From BOKV01 sp041739225 (lineage in GTDB: Bacteria; Pseudomonadota; Alphaproteobacteria; Rhizobiales; Rhizobiaceae): a stretch of 39,323 nucleotides of DNA. Numbering within the stretch: the first letter of the stretch is position 1; each line of letters starts with the position of its first letter. Under the pieces are notes generated by a model. That model was not told the DNA's origin and did not search any database. It saw only the letters and a program-made list of their open reading frames with translations. Below, one piece after another: positions 32,758-39,323 of the stretch. The position numbers were made by a program, and so were the translations under genes. The DNA is taken from assembly GCA_041739225.1 (NCBI GenBank), contig JBGSOG010000082.1:1-39323 (forward strand), written 5' to 3'.

Positions 32758-35700
32758 ATGCGGATTGAAAGACGTTACACCAAAGAGGGCCAGTCCCCGT
32801 ACGCCGAGATTGCGTTCAGGATGGCAAACAGCGAGATCCGCAATCCTGATGGCTCCATCGTTTTCCGCCTCGAAAACATCGCCGTGCCCGAGCAATTCAG
32901 CCAGGTGGCCACTGACATTTTGGCGCAGAAATATTTCCGCAAGGCAGGCGTCCCGGCAAAGCTGAAACGCGTCGAGGAAGAGAGCGTTCCCTCCTGGCTG
33001 TGGCGTTCGGTTGCCGATGATGCAGCATTGGACGGACTGGCCGCTGCAGAGCGCCATGGGTCGGAGATGGACGCAAGGCAGGTTTTTGACCGCCTCGCCG
33101 GCACATGGACTTATTGGGGCTGGAAGGGCGGCTATTTTGCCGGTGAATCCGACGCGCAGGCCTTTTTTGACGAATTGAGGTATTCGCTGGCCCGCCAGAT
33201 GGTCGCGCCGAACTCGCCGCAGTGGTTCAACACCGGCCTGCACTGGGCCTATGGTATCGACGGCCCGGCACAAGGCCATTTCTACGTCGATCACGAGACC
33301 GGAAAACTTACCCGATCCAAATCCGCTTACGAGCACCCGCAGCCGCATGCCTGCTTCATCCAGTCGGTTGATGATGACCTCGTCAACGAAGGCGGCATCA
33401 TGGACCTTTGGGTACGCGAGGCGCGCCTGTTCAAATATGGCTCCGGCACCGGCTCCAATTTCTCGGCGCTGCGCGGGGAAGGCGAAAAGCTGTCGGGTGG
33501 CGGGCGTTCATCCGGCCTGATGAGTTTCCTCAAGATCGGCGACCGTGCAGCTGGCGCGATCAAGTCGGGCGGCACGACTCGCCGGGCAGCCAAGATGGTG
33601 GTGGTGAATGCCGACCACCCCGACATTGAATCCTACATCGACTGGAAAGTGCGCGAAGAGCAAAAGGTTGCCGCGCTGGTTGCCGGATCCAAGGCGCTCA
33701 ACAAGCACCTCAAGATGATCATGAAGGCCTGCGTCAATTGCGAAGGCCATGGCAATGACTGCTTTGACCCCAAGCTCAACCCGGCGCTGAAGCGCGAGAT
33801 CAAGGCCGCCAAGAAGGCATCCATCCCGGAAAACTACATCAAGCGTGTCATCCAGCTGGCCCAACAAGGCTTCAAGGAAATCGACGTGCCGGTCTACGAT
33901 ACCGACTGGGATTCGGAAGCCTATCTCACCGTTTCGGGCCAGAATTCGAACAATTCCGTTTCGGTCACCGACGACTTCCTGCGGGCGGTTGAAAATGACA
34001 GCGACTGGCACCTGACGGCGCGGCGCGACGGCAAGGTGATGAAGACGCTGAAGGCGCGCGAACTTTGGGAAAAAATCGGCAATGCAGCCTGGGCTTCCGC
34101 CGATCCGGGGCTGCACTTCAACACCACCATGAACGACTGGCACACCTGCCCGGAAGCAGGGCCGATCAATGCTTCCAACCCGTGCTCGGAATACATGTTC
34201 CTTGACGACACGGCCTGCAACCTTGCATCGCTCAACCTGCTCGCCTTCCGCGACCGGGCAAAGGCAACGGCGACAGACCGCCTCGCATTCGACGTGGCAT
34301 CCTATGAACATGCCTGCCGGTTGTGGATGATTGTTCTGGAAATTTCAGTTCTGATGGCGCAGTTCCCGTCAAAGCAGATTGCAAAACTTTCCTATGAATA
34401 CCGCACCACCGGGCTTGGCTTTGCCAATATCGGCGGCCTGCTGATGTCGTCCGGCATTGCCTATGACAGCGATGAAGGCCGGGCAATCTGCGGCGCGCTT
34501 TCTGCAATCATGACTGGCGTGTGCTACGCGACATCGGCCCAGATGGCCGGAGAACTGGGTGCCTTCCCGGACTACAAACGCAATGCGAGCCACATGCTGC
34601 GCGTCATGCGCAACCATGCCCGTGCAGCGCGGGGCGAGGCCAATGGCTATGAGGGTCTCAATGTCTCGCCGGTTCCGCTGGACCATGGCAATTGCCCTGA
34701 CAAGCTGCTGGTCGAGCGTTCGATGGCCGTATGGGAACAAGCGGTTGCGCTTGGCGAACAGCACGGCTACCGCAATGCGCAATCGACAGTGGTCGCGCCG
34801 ACGGGCACCATCGGCCTTGTCATGGATTGCGATACTACCGGCATCGAGCCTGACTTTGCCCTCGTCAAATTCAAGAAACTGGCTGGTGGCGGCTATTTCA
34901 AGATCATCAATGCTGCCGTACCCGAGGCACTGCACGTGCTTGGCTACAGCCCGGCTCAGATCGGCGAAATCGACGTTTATGCGGTTGGCCATGGCAACAT
35001 GAACCAGGCACCGGCGATCAACCCGCCAGCGCTCAAGGCGCGCGGCTTCACCGACGAAAAGATCGAGGCGGTCAATGCGGCGCTCAAATCCGCCTTCGAC
35101 ATCAAGTTCGTTTTCAACAAATGGACATTGGGCGAAGATTTCTGCCGCCAGGTGCTTGGCATCAACGATGAGCAACTTGCAGATCCGGCGTTTGAAATTC
35201 TCCCAGCGCTGGGCTTTTCAAAGAAAGACATCGAAGCAGCCAACATCCATGTCTGTGGCGCGATGACACTGGAAGGCGCGCCGCATCTCAAGCCCGAACA
35301 TTATGCAGTGTTTGATTGCGCAAGCCCGTGCGGGCGCATCGGCAAGCGTTCGCTGTCGGTGGAAAGCCACATCCGCATGATGGCCGCGGCGCAACCCTTC
35401 ATCTCCGGCGCGATTTCCAAGACCATCAACATGCCCAATGATGCAACGGTCGAGGATTGCAAAAACGCCTACATGCTATCGTGGAAGCTGGCGCTGAAGG
35501 CCAACGCGCTCTACCGCGATGGTTCGAAACTGTCACAGCCGCTCAACGCTTCGCTGGTCGAGGACGACGAGGATGAAGACAGCATGGACGAGCTGCTTGA
35601 AGCGCCAATGGCGCAGCGTGCGGCGATCATCACCGAGCGCATTGTCGAGCGGGTCATTGAACGCGTGGTGCGCGAACAGGAAAAACTGCCGACCCGCCGC

Positions 35701-36540
35701 AAGGGCTATACCCAGAAGGCCAAGATCGGCGGGCATACCATTTTCCTGCGCACCGGCGAATATGATGACGGACGGCTCGGTGAAATATTCCTCGACATGA
35801 ACAAGGAAGGTTCGTCCCTGCGCGCCTTCATCAACAACTTCGCCATCTCGGTTTCGCTTGGCCTGCAATATGGCGTGCCGCTGGAGGAATATGTCGAAGC
35901 TTTCACCTTCACCAAGTTCGAGCCAGCTGGCATGGTCATGGGCAATGATGCGATCAAGAACGCCACTTCGATCCTCGACTATGTGTTCCGTGAACTCGCT
36001 GTCTCTTACCTAGGCCGCCATGACCTTGCACATGTTGACCAGTCGGACTTCTCCAACACCGCCCTTGGCCGCAATGTCGAGGAAGGCCGCTCGGAAGCCG
36101 TCTCAAAAGGCCTGACGCGCGGCCACAAGCTGTCGGTGGTCAAGGCTGGCGGCGTGGCCGACCCCAAGGGCCATGCCGGACAGCCCGCTCCTTCCCCTGC
36201 CCGTCCGCAGGTTTCGGGCATCCGCACCAGCTCGCCAACAGCGGTACTGCGCGCGGTGATCGCCGATTCGGGGCTGGCTGAAGATCCATCGGCCTTCCGC
36301 CGCGATTATTCACCTGAAGCAGAGCCGCAGGTGGAAACCAGCGTCACGGTGGAAGTGAGCGTGGAAGAAGTGGCAGTTGCCAGGGCCAAGCCGCTGTCCA
36401 CTGTCGCCGACCAGCGCGAACAGGCGAAGATGCGCGGCTACACCGGCAATTCGTGCACCGAATGCGGCAACTTCACCATGGTGCGCAATGGCACCTGCGA
36501 GAAGTGTGAGACCTGTGGTGCGACGAGCGGGTGCAGTTGA
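32758..36540 (+). CDS. nrdJ: Adenosylcobalamin-dependent (class II) ribonucleoside-diphosphate reductase
   Basis: The 1260-residue single-chain enzyme reduces ribonucleotides to deoxyribonucleotides using an AdoCbl-derived thiyl radical, independent of oxygen. The three active-site cysteines align with class I NrdA: Cys199 (HACFIQ), radical Cys476 (N-P-C-S-E) and Cys487 (TACNLASLNL). PTGTIG is present near residue 680. A TSCPD domain follows (about 980-1100) and the C-terminus is a Cys-rich tail (CTECGNF...CEKCETCGATSGC) that probably relays electrons. ATG 32758 has a good GGAAGGG site. It is a single-gene unit with NrdR boxes upstream and a strong terminator downstream. Confidence 0.97.
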   Translation: MRIERRYTKEGQSPYAEIAFRMANSEIRNPDGSIVFRLENIAVPEQFSQVATDILAQKYFRKAGVPAKLKRVEEESVPSWLWRSVADDAALDGLAAAERHGSEMDARQVFDRLAGTWTYWGWKGGYFAGESDAQAFFDELRYSLARQMVAPNSPQWFNTGLHWAYGIDGPAQGHFYVDHETGKLTRSKSAYEHPQPHACFIQSVDDDLVNEGGIMDLWVREARLFKYGSGTGSNFSALRGEGEKLSGGGRSSGLMSFLKIGDRAAGAIKSGGTTRRAAKMVVVNADHPDIESYIDWKVREEQKVAALVAGSKALNKHLKMIMKACVNCEGHGNDCFDPKLNPALKREIKAAKKASIPENYIKRVIQLAQQGFKEIDVPVYDTDWDSEAYLTVSGQNSNNSVSVTDDFLRAVENDSDWHLTARRDGKVMKTLKARELWEKIGNAAWASADPGLHFNTTMNDWHTCPEAGPINASNPCSEYMFLDDTACNLASLNLLAFRDRAKATATDRLAFDVASYEHACRLWMIVLEISVLMAQFPSKQIAKLSYEYRTTGLGFANIGGLLMSSGIAYDSDEGRAICGALSAIMTGVCYATSAQMAGELGAFPDYKRNASHMLRVMRNHARAARGEANGYEGLNVSPVPLDHGNCPDKLLVERSMAVWEQAVALGEQHGYRNAQSTVVAPTGTIGLVMDCDTTGIEPDFALVKFKKLAGGGYFKIINAAVPEALHVLGYSPAQIGEIDVYAVGHGNMNQAPAINPPALKARGFTDEKIEAVNAALKSAFDIKFVFNKWTLGEDFCRQVLGINDEQLADPAFEILPALGFSKKDIEAANIHVCGAMTLEGAPHLKPEHYAVFDCASPCGRIGKRSLSVESHIRMMAAAQPFISGAISKTINMPNDATVEDCKNAYMLSWKLALKANALYRDGSKLSQPLNASLVEDDEDEDSMDELLEAPMAQRAAIITERIVERVIERVVREQEKLPTRRKGYTQKAKIGGHTIFLRTGEYDDGRLGEIFLDMNKEGSSLRAFINNFAISVSLGLQYGVPLEEYVEAFTFTKFEPAGMVMGNDAIKNATSILDYVFRELAVSYLGRHDLAHVDQSDFSNTALGRNVEEGRSEAVSKGLTRGHKLSVVKAGGVADPKGHAGQPAPSPARPQVSGIRTSSPTAVLRAVIADSGLAEDPSAFRRDYSPEAEPQVETSVTVEVSVEEVAVARAKPLSTVADQREQAKMRGYTGNSCTECGNFTMVRNGTCEKCETCGATSGCS

Positions 36541-36569
36541 GGGGTGTGAAATCGTATTGAATTAAGGAA

Positions 36570-36593
36570 AAGGCCGCGAAAGCGGCCTTTTTT
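36570..36593 (+). terminator. Intrinsic terminator of nrdJ
   Basis: AAGGCCGC-GAAA-GCGGCCTT forms an 8-base stem with a GAAA tetraloop followed by TTTTTT. It lies 30 bases after the nrdJ stop. Confidence 0.93.
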
Positions 36594-36600
36594 ATTCTAG

Positions 36601-37066
36601 CGCAGGCGTTGCCCTGACCACAGATTTGGAATGGACCCCGGTTTGCATGGCAACCGGGGTGACGGAGCGCGTGAGGTTAGCCTCCCCAATCAGCCCTCGC
36701 CCTTCGAGACTTGCTGCGCTCGCATCTCAGGATGAGGGCTTCGTAGCGCCAGCCGTTAGGCACAGTTTAAATCCACACCCCGGCGTCATCCCGGTCGCCA
36801 TGCGAACCGGGATCCAATGCCCGTCTCCGAGCAACGGAGGGTGATGGTTTGCGGAGCGGCGCCCCCGGTTCCTCCCTCCCCATTGTGGGGAGGGATCGAG
36901 GGTGGGGGTCACGAGCGAAGCGAAGCGGAGCCGGTGGGGTAAACAGCCTGATGGCAGCTCAGTGCTGGCCGAAAATTACCCCCACCCCTTACCCGACCGG
37001 GGCGAGCCACGCGTCTCGCCCGTCCTTTGGACCCCCACAAGGGGGAGGCGGGTGCCGTGCCAAAAC
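36601..37066. repeat. Mosaic of extragenic palindromic repeats
   Basis: No gene is visible here. Two copies of one palindromic element lie in opposite orientation: 36628-36665 (stem ACCCCGGTT/AACCGGGGT) and 36784-36821 (stem ATCCCGGT/ACCGGGAT), sharing TTGCATGGC/TCGCATGGC-like loops. Between them GCCCTC (36693-36698) and GAGGGC (36734-36739) bracket a CTTCGAGA...TCTCAGGATGAGG element common between rhizobial genes. From 36870 on, CCTCCC/GGGAGG and GGTGGGGGT/ACCCCCACC inverted segments form a third element. Confidence 0.75.
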
Positions 37067-37070
37067 AAAA

Positions 37071-37093
37071 AACCCCGCCATCAAGGCGGGGTT
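37071..37093. terminator. GC-rich bidirectional terminator-like hairpin
   Basis: AACCCCGCC and GGCGGGGTT form a 9-base stem around ATCAA, with A-rich sequence before and TTCTTC after. The same stem, with a different loop, recurs at 38305-38327. No gene ends immediately beside it. Confidence 0.6.
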
Positions 37094-37201
37094 CTTCATT
37101 CTTCGCCGGTTCCGGTCTACGGCACAGGGGCGTTGAAGCCGAAGGCCTGGAACCGGCGCCCGCCACGGGCTGATCAGGGGTGCTTGAGCCTGCCCGGAGC
37201 G

Positions 37202-37311
37202 AAGGGAAAGTGAGTGGTTGGTTGGTTGCGAGTAGCGAGTAGGGAGTAGCAAGGTGGAAGAGTGCCGCGAAGCAGTTCTATTCGCTACTCGCTATTCGCC
37301 ACCCTACTCGG
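37202..37311. repeat. Low-complexity AGTAGCG-type repeat with inverted copy
   Basis: GAGTAGCGAGTAGGGAGTAG (about 37230-37250) and its inverted counterpart CTATTCGCTACTCGCTATTC (about 37279-37298) face each other, after a short GGTT microsatellite (about 37215-37226). No coding content. It may act as a loose terminator for the small secreted protein gene on the minus strand. Confidence 0.55.
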
Positions 37312-37602
37312 TCAGTTGCAGACCTTGACCTTCTCGTAGAGCGGCTTGCCATTGTAGGTGTAGCCGACGAATTCCTTTTCCCACCAGCAGTGGCGCGGGG
37401 CCGCGTAGACGACGCCGTAGGAAGGTGCGCCGTAGACCGGGCGGGTCAGCGCGCTGCCGACGATGGCGCCGGCGACGAAGCCTCCGAATGCCGCCGCGCC
37501 ATTGTTGCCGGCCTGGGCGGGAGTGGCGGCGCCAAGCGCTGCGGCGGCTGTCATGGCGATGGCTGCAGTTGCGGCGATTGCGGAAGTGCGGATCGTGTTC
37601 AT
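37312..37602 (-). CDS. Small secreted protein with glycine-zipper-like segment
   Basis: I do not recognise a named family. The 96-residue product has an Ala-rich signal peptide with likely cleavage after ATPAQA (about 31), a glycine-zipper-like stretch (FGGFVAGAIVGSAL) and a short C-terminal domain with two cysteines (HCWWEK...KVCN) that could pair in the periplasm. AAAGGAA precedes ATG 37602. Longer frames upstream are open but lack a ribosome-binding site and would bury the signal peptide. Confidence 0.78.
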   Translation of the reverse strand: MNTIRTSAIAATAAIAMTAAAALGAATPAQAGNNGAAAFGGFVAGAIVGSALTRPVYGAPSYGVVYAAPRHCWWEKEFVGYTYNGKPLYEKVKVCN

Positions 37603-37910
37603 TGCCCTGTTCCTTTCGACCGGTCCTCCCGGCCGCTGTCGGCTGGCGTGATTGCCCTTGCCGATGATCAACAAATAGCCGGGAAAACAAACCGGCGCTG
37701 TGCATTCGGGCACAAAGGGAAAAGTCGTGGTTCGGGGTTCGTGGTTCACCGTTCACTTCGAACAACGAACAACAATAAATGATCCACGAACCGACCCGCT
37801 AACTGATCATTAACCCTGTTTGAAAAGCTGCGCGGCGATAACCGAAAATTGGCAATACCGCGATATTCTGGAGAGCGGGAAAAATGCCCGCGAATTGCCG
37901 GAGAGCAGAA
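37603..37910. other. Intergenic region with inverted repeat and CtrA-like site
   Basis: This stretch has no gene. It holds the upstream signals of the small secreted protein, an inverted repeat GGTTCGTGG (37736-37744)/CCACGAACC (37784-37792), and TTAA-N7-TGAA (37810-37824), one base from the CtrA consensus TTAA-N7-TTAA, about 90 bases upstream of the response regulator. Confidence 0.5.
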
Positions 37911-38288
37911 ATGAAGATCATTCTCGTGGCCGACGATGCGCCAGTCATTCGCAAAGTGGCGCGGCGGCTGCTTCAGGACATGGGTTATGTCGTGGTCGAA
38001 GCCGAAACGACCGACCAGGTTCTTTCGATCTGCCGCGACAACATGCCCGATGCGGTGCTGCTCGACTATGACATGCCGGGAATGAAAAGCATCGACATAA
38101 TTCCGGAAATCGTTCGCATGCAGGCCGGGCATGATTGCAAGGTCATCTATTGCACCAGTGAAATGCTTGTTCCTGAAATGACCCGCGCCAAACGCGCCGG
38201 CGCCAATGGCTTCCTGATGAAGCCTTTCAACCGCAAGATCCTGACCTACAAGCTGGCCGAGGCAGGCCTCGATCCCGTCGCCGCCTGA
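37911..38288 (+). CDS. Single-domain response regulator
   Basis: The 125-residue receiver has no output domain. The acidic pair Asp8-Asp9, phosphoacceptor Asp52 (LLDYDMPG), Thr82 and Lys104 (MKPF) are all present, so it should be phosphorylated normally. CheY-, DivK- and CpdR-like proteins share this build; the sequence does not clearly fit DivK or CpdR as I recall them. It converges on ctrA and has a CtrA-like box upstream, so a link to the CtrA cell-cycle network or to chemotaxis is plausible. The longer in-frame start at 37884 is less likely. Confidence 0.88.
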   Translation: MKIILVADDAPVIRKVARRLLQDMGYVVVEAETTDQVLSICRDNMPDAVLLDYDMPGMKSIDIIPEIVRMQAGHDCKVIYCTSEMLVPEMTRAKRAGANGFLMKPFNRKILTYKLAEAGLDPVAA

Positions 38289-38304
38289 CAAGGCCGCAAC
38301 AAAA

Positions 38305-38327
38305 AACCCCGCCGGGAGGGCGGGGTT
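38305..38327. terminator. Bidirectional terminator between response regulator and ctrA
   Basis: AACCCCGCC-GGGAG-GGCGGGGTT forms a 9-base stem with A-run before and TTCTT after. It lies between two convergent stops (38288 and 38355), so it can serve both strands. Confidence 0.88.
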
Positions 38328-38354
38328 CTTGAAGGGGGAACGGCAGCAAGCCGC

Positions 38355-39056
38355 TCAGGCGATCTCGCGCGCCTCGTTCATGTCCGGTTCGCGCAGCACA
38401 TAGCCGCGGCCCCAGACAGTCTCGATGTAGTTGAGGCCGCCAGCGGCCGCCGCAAGCTTCTTGCGCAGCTTGCAGATGAAGACGTCGATGATCTTCAGTT
38501 CCGGCTCGTCCATGCCGCCGTAAAGGTGGTTCAGGAACATCTCCTTGGTCAGCGTTGTGCCTTTACGCAGGGACAGAAGCTCCAGCATCTGGTATTCCTT
38601 GCCGGTCAGGTGCACTGTCGTCCCCTCGACATCCACCGTCTTGGCGTCAAGATTAACGGACACCAGGCCGGTCTTGATCACCGATTGGCTATGACCCTTC
38701 GACCGGCGGATGATCGCGTGGATGCGCGCCACCAATTCTTCGCGGTGAAACGGTTTTGTCAGATAGTCATCCGCGCCGAAGCCGAATCCCTTGATCTTGT
38801 TTTCGGTATCGTCGGACCCCGACAGGATCAGAATTGGGGTATCGACCCGCGCAAGCCGCAACTGCCGCAACACTTCATGCCCCGACATATCGGGAAGGTT
38901 GAGGTCGAGCAGGATCAGGTCATAGTCGTACAACTTGGCCAGATCGATGCCATCTTCTCCCAGATCCGTACAATAAACGTTCAGATTCGCATGCGTCAGC
39001 ATCAATTCGATGCTGCGCGAGGTCGTCGGATCGTCTTCCACCAAAAGAATGCGCAT
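38355..39056 (-). CDS. ctrA: Cell-cycle master response regulator CtrA
   Basis: The 233-residue OmpR-type regulator controls cell-cycle, motility and division genes in alphaproteobacteria. It has receiver residues Asp8-Asp9, phosphoacceptor Asp51 and KPF, and a C-terminal winged helix (LTGKEYQMLELLSLRKGTTL...IIDVFICKLRKKL...GRGYVL). Length and sequence match CtrA. MRILLVEDD at 39056 is the standard N-terminus. It ends in EIA rather than the Ala-Ala degron of Caulobacter CtrA. sciP lies upstream on the same strand and the promoter region carries a TTAACCAT site. Confidence 0.97.
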   Translation of the reverse strand: MRILLVEDDPTTSRSIELMLTHANLNVYCTDLGEDGIDLAKLYDYDLILLDLNLPDMSGHEVLRQLRLARVDTPILILSGSDDTENKIKGFGFGADDYLTKPFHREELVARIHAIIRRSKGHSQSVIKTGLVSVNLDAKTVDVEGTTVHLTGKEYQMLELLSLRKGTTLTKEMFLNHLYGGMDEPELKIIDVFICKLRKKLAAAAGGLNYIETVWGRGYVLREPDMNEAREIA

Positions 39057-39087
39057 CTTCCTAAGCTCCGCCTGAGGCCCTTGTTCG

Positions 39088-39114
39088 TTAACAACATTGA
39101 CAACCAATGGTTAA
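39088..39114 (-). promoter_or_regulatory. Possible CtrA autoregulatory site upstream of ctrA
   Basis: On the minus strand TTAACCAT (39114-39107) matches the 8-base CtrA half-site motif I recall from Caulobacter, and a second TTAA lies at 39088-39091. The canonical TTAA-N7-TTAA is not complete (second half TTGT). Placement in the 96-base ctrA promoter region favours autoregulation. Confidence 0.5.
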
Positions 39115-39152
39115 TCGAGAGTTACTCTGCCTACACGGGTGGAAAAAACAAT

Positions 39153-39323
39153 CTAAAGTTGTCTATATTTCTGAATCGTCGTTACACGCAGGGCCTTTTC
39201 GCCATGCTCTTCAACTGCTTGGCGCCACAATCCGAACTCTTCTACGGACAGCGCATAGCGTTCCAGCGCCTCGGCTTCGGTCATCAAGCCGTAAACCACG
39301 GCCTTGACCACCACGGCCTTGCG
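39153..39323 (-). CDS. sciP: SciP (DUF1153) CtrA-inhibitor, 3' part only
   Basis: The last 56 codons of a gene whose start lies beyond the right edge. On the minus strand the frame reads RKAVVVKAVVYGLMTEAEAL, then ERYALSVEEF, LWRQAVEEHG and LRVTTIQKYRQL before a TAG at 39153-39155. The ERYxLSVEEF and G..ALRVT.IQ.YR patterns are those of SciP, a small HTH protein that binds CtrA and blocks CtrA-activated transcription. It lies 96 bases upstream of ctrA in the same orientation. Confidence 0.9.
   Translation of the reverse strand, partial: RKAVVVKAVVYGLMTEAEALERYALSVEEFGLWRQAVEEHGEKALRVTTIQKYRQL

Noticed and set aside
32293..33348. Long open frame on the minus strand across the nrdJ start
   Set aside because: It overlaps the strongly supported nrdJ coding region and has no recognisable domain. 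It is a by-product of nrdJ codon bias.
36601..37800. CRISPR array in the repeat-rich stretch
   Set aside because: The repeats are palindromic elements of different families with irregular spacing. There are no regularly spaced identical repeats and no cas genes.
37782..37808. Third ECF11 promoter beginning TGATCC at 37782
   Set aside because: No CGTAW lies 16 bases downstream, and the TGATCC is part of an inverted repeat.
39107..39307. Small plus-strand frame at the right edge
   Set aside because: The minus strand here encodes the conserved C-terminus of SciP, and the plus-strand frame is its shadow.

Overview
The window looks like ordinary chromosome from an alphaproteobacterium, most likely of the order Hyphomicrobiales (Rhizobiales). 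The evidence is a SciP (DUF1153) gene directly upstream of ctrA, a single-chain adenosylcobalamin-dependent ribonucleotide reductase with NrdR boxes, an ECF/ChrR-type singlet-oxygen gene set, and rhizobia-like palindromic repeats between genes. Genes are densely packed, with many 4-base start/stop overlaps and several TTG or GTG starts. I see no insertion sequence, prophage, CRISPR array or rRNA. There is one tRNA, tRNA-Leu(TAA).

Layout. (1) 1-6362: a four-gene cassette made of an unusual ABC-exporter-like protein with a degenerate nucleotide-binding domain, a stand-alone cyclic-nucleotide-binding protein, an MBL-fold hydrolase and a CHASE2 adenylate cyclase. It reads as a self-contained cAMP module (make, sense, perhaps degrade, act) and is my main candidate for an undescribed system. 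(2) 6360-14291: a photo-oxidative stress block. Photolyase, FAD oxidoreductase, DUF1365 protein, CFA-synthase-like methyltransferase and MFS carrier form one operon. A short-chain dehydrogenase and a ChrR-like cupin lie on the opposite strand. Both transcription units begin with nearly identical TGATCC-N16-CGTAW promoters, typical of ECF11 (RpoE/ChrR) sigma factors. No sigma-factor gene is present, and the ChrR-like protein has lost the cysteines of its zinc anti-sigma motif. (3) 14403-18082: a tightly coupled operon of cysteine synthase, AlaX-type tRNA editing protein, GFA protein, mercaptopyruvate sulfurtransferase and GNAT acetyltransferase.

(4) 18087-22146: a TetR-controlled ABC efflux operon (HlyD adaptor, FtsX-like permease, ATPase, small membrane protein) with a clear palindromic operator. 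(5) 22251-23984: alanine dehydrogenase and a divergent Lrp/AsnC regulator. (6) 24017-30376: mostly single-gene metabolic or housekeeping units (alpha/beta hydrolase, MFS, sterol-desaturase-like protein, FAA hydrolase, tRNA-Leu, WrbA, MoCF/CinA-N domain protein, Gpt). (7) 30395-32005: a membrane GGDEF-EAL protein with a degenerate GGDEF half. (8) 32758-36540: nrdJ with paired NrdR boxes and a strong terminator. (9) 36600-37800: a repeat-rich stretch around one small secreted protein. (10) 37911-39323: a single-domain response regulator converging on ctrA, with the 3' end of sciP upstream of ctrA.

All calls come from reading the sequence. Comparisons with named family members are from memory and are marked as such.
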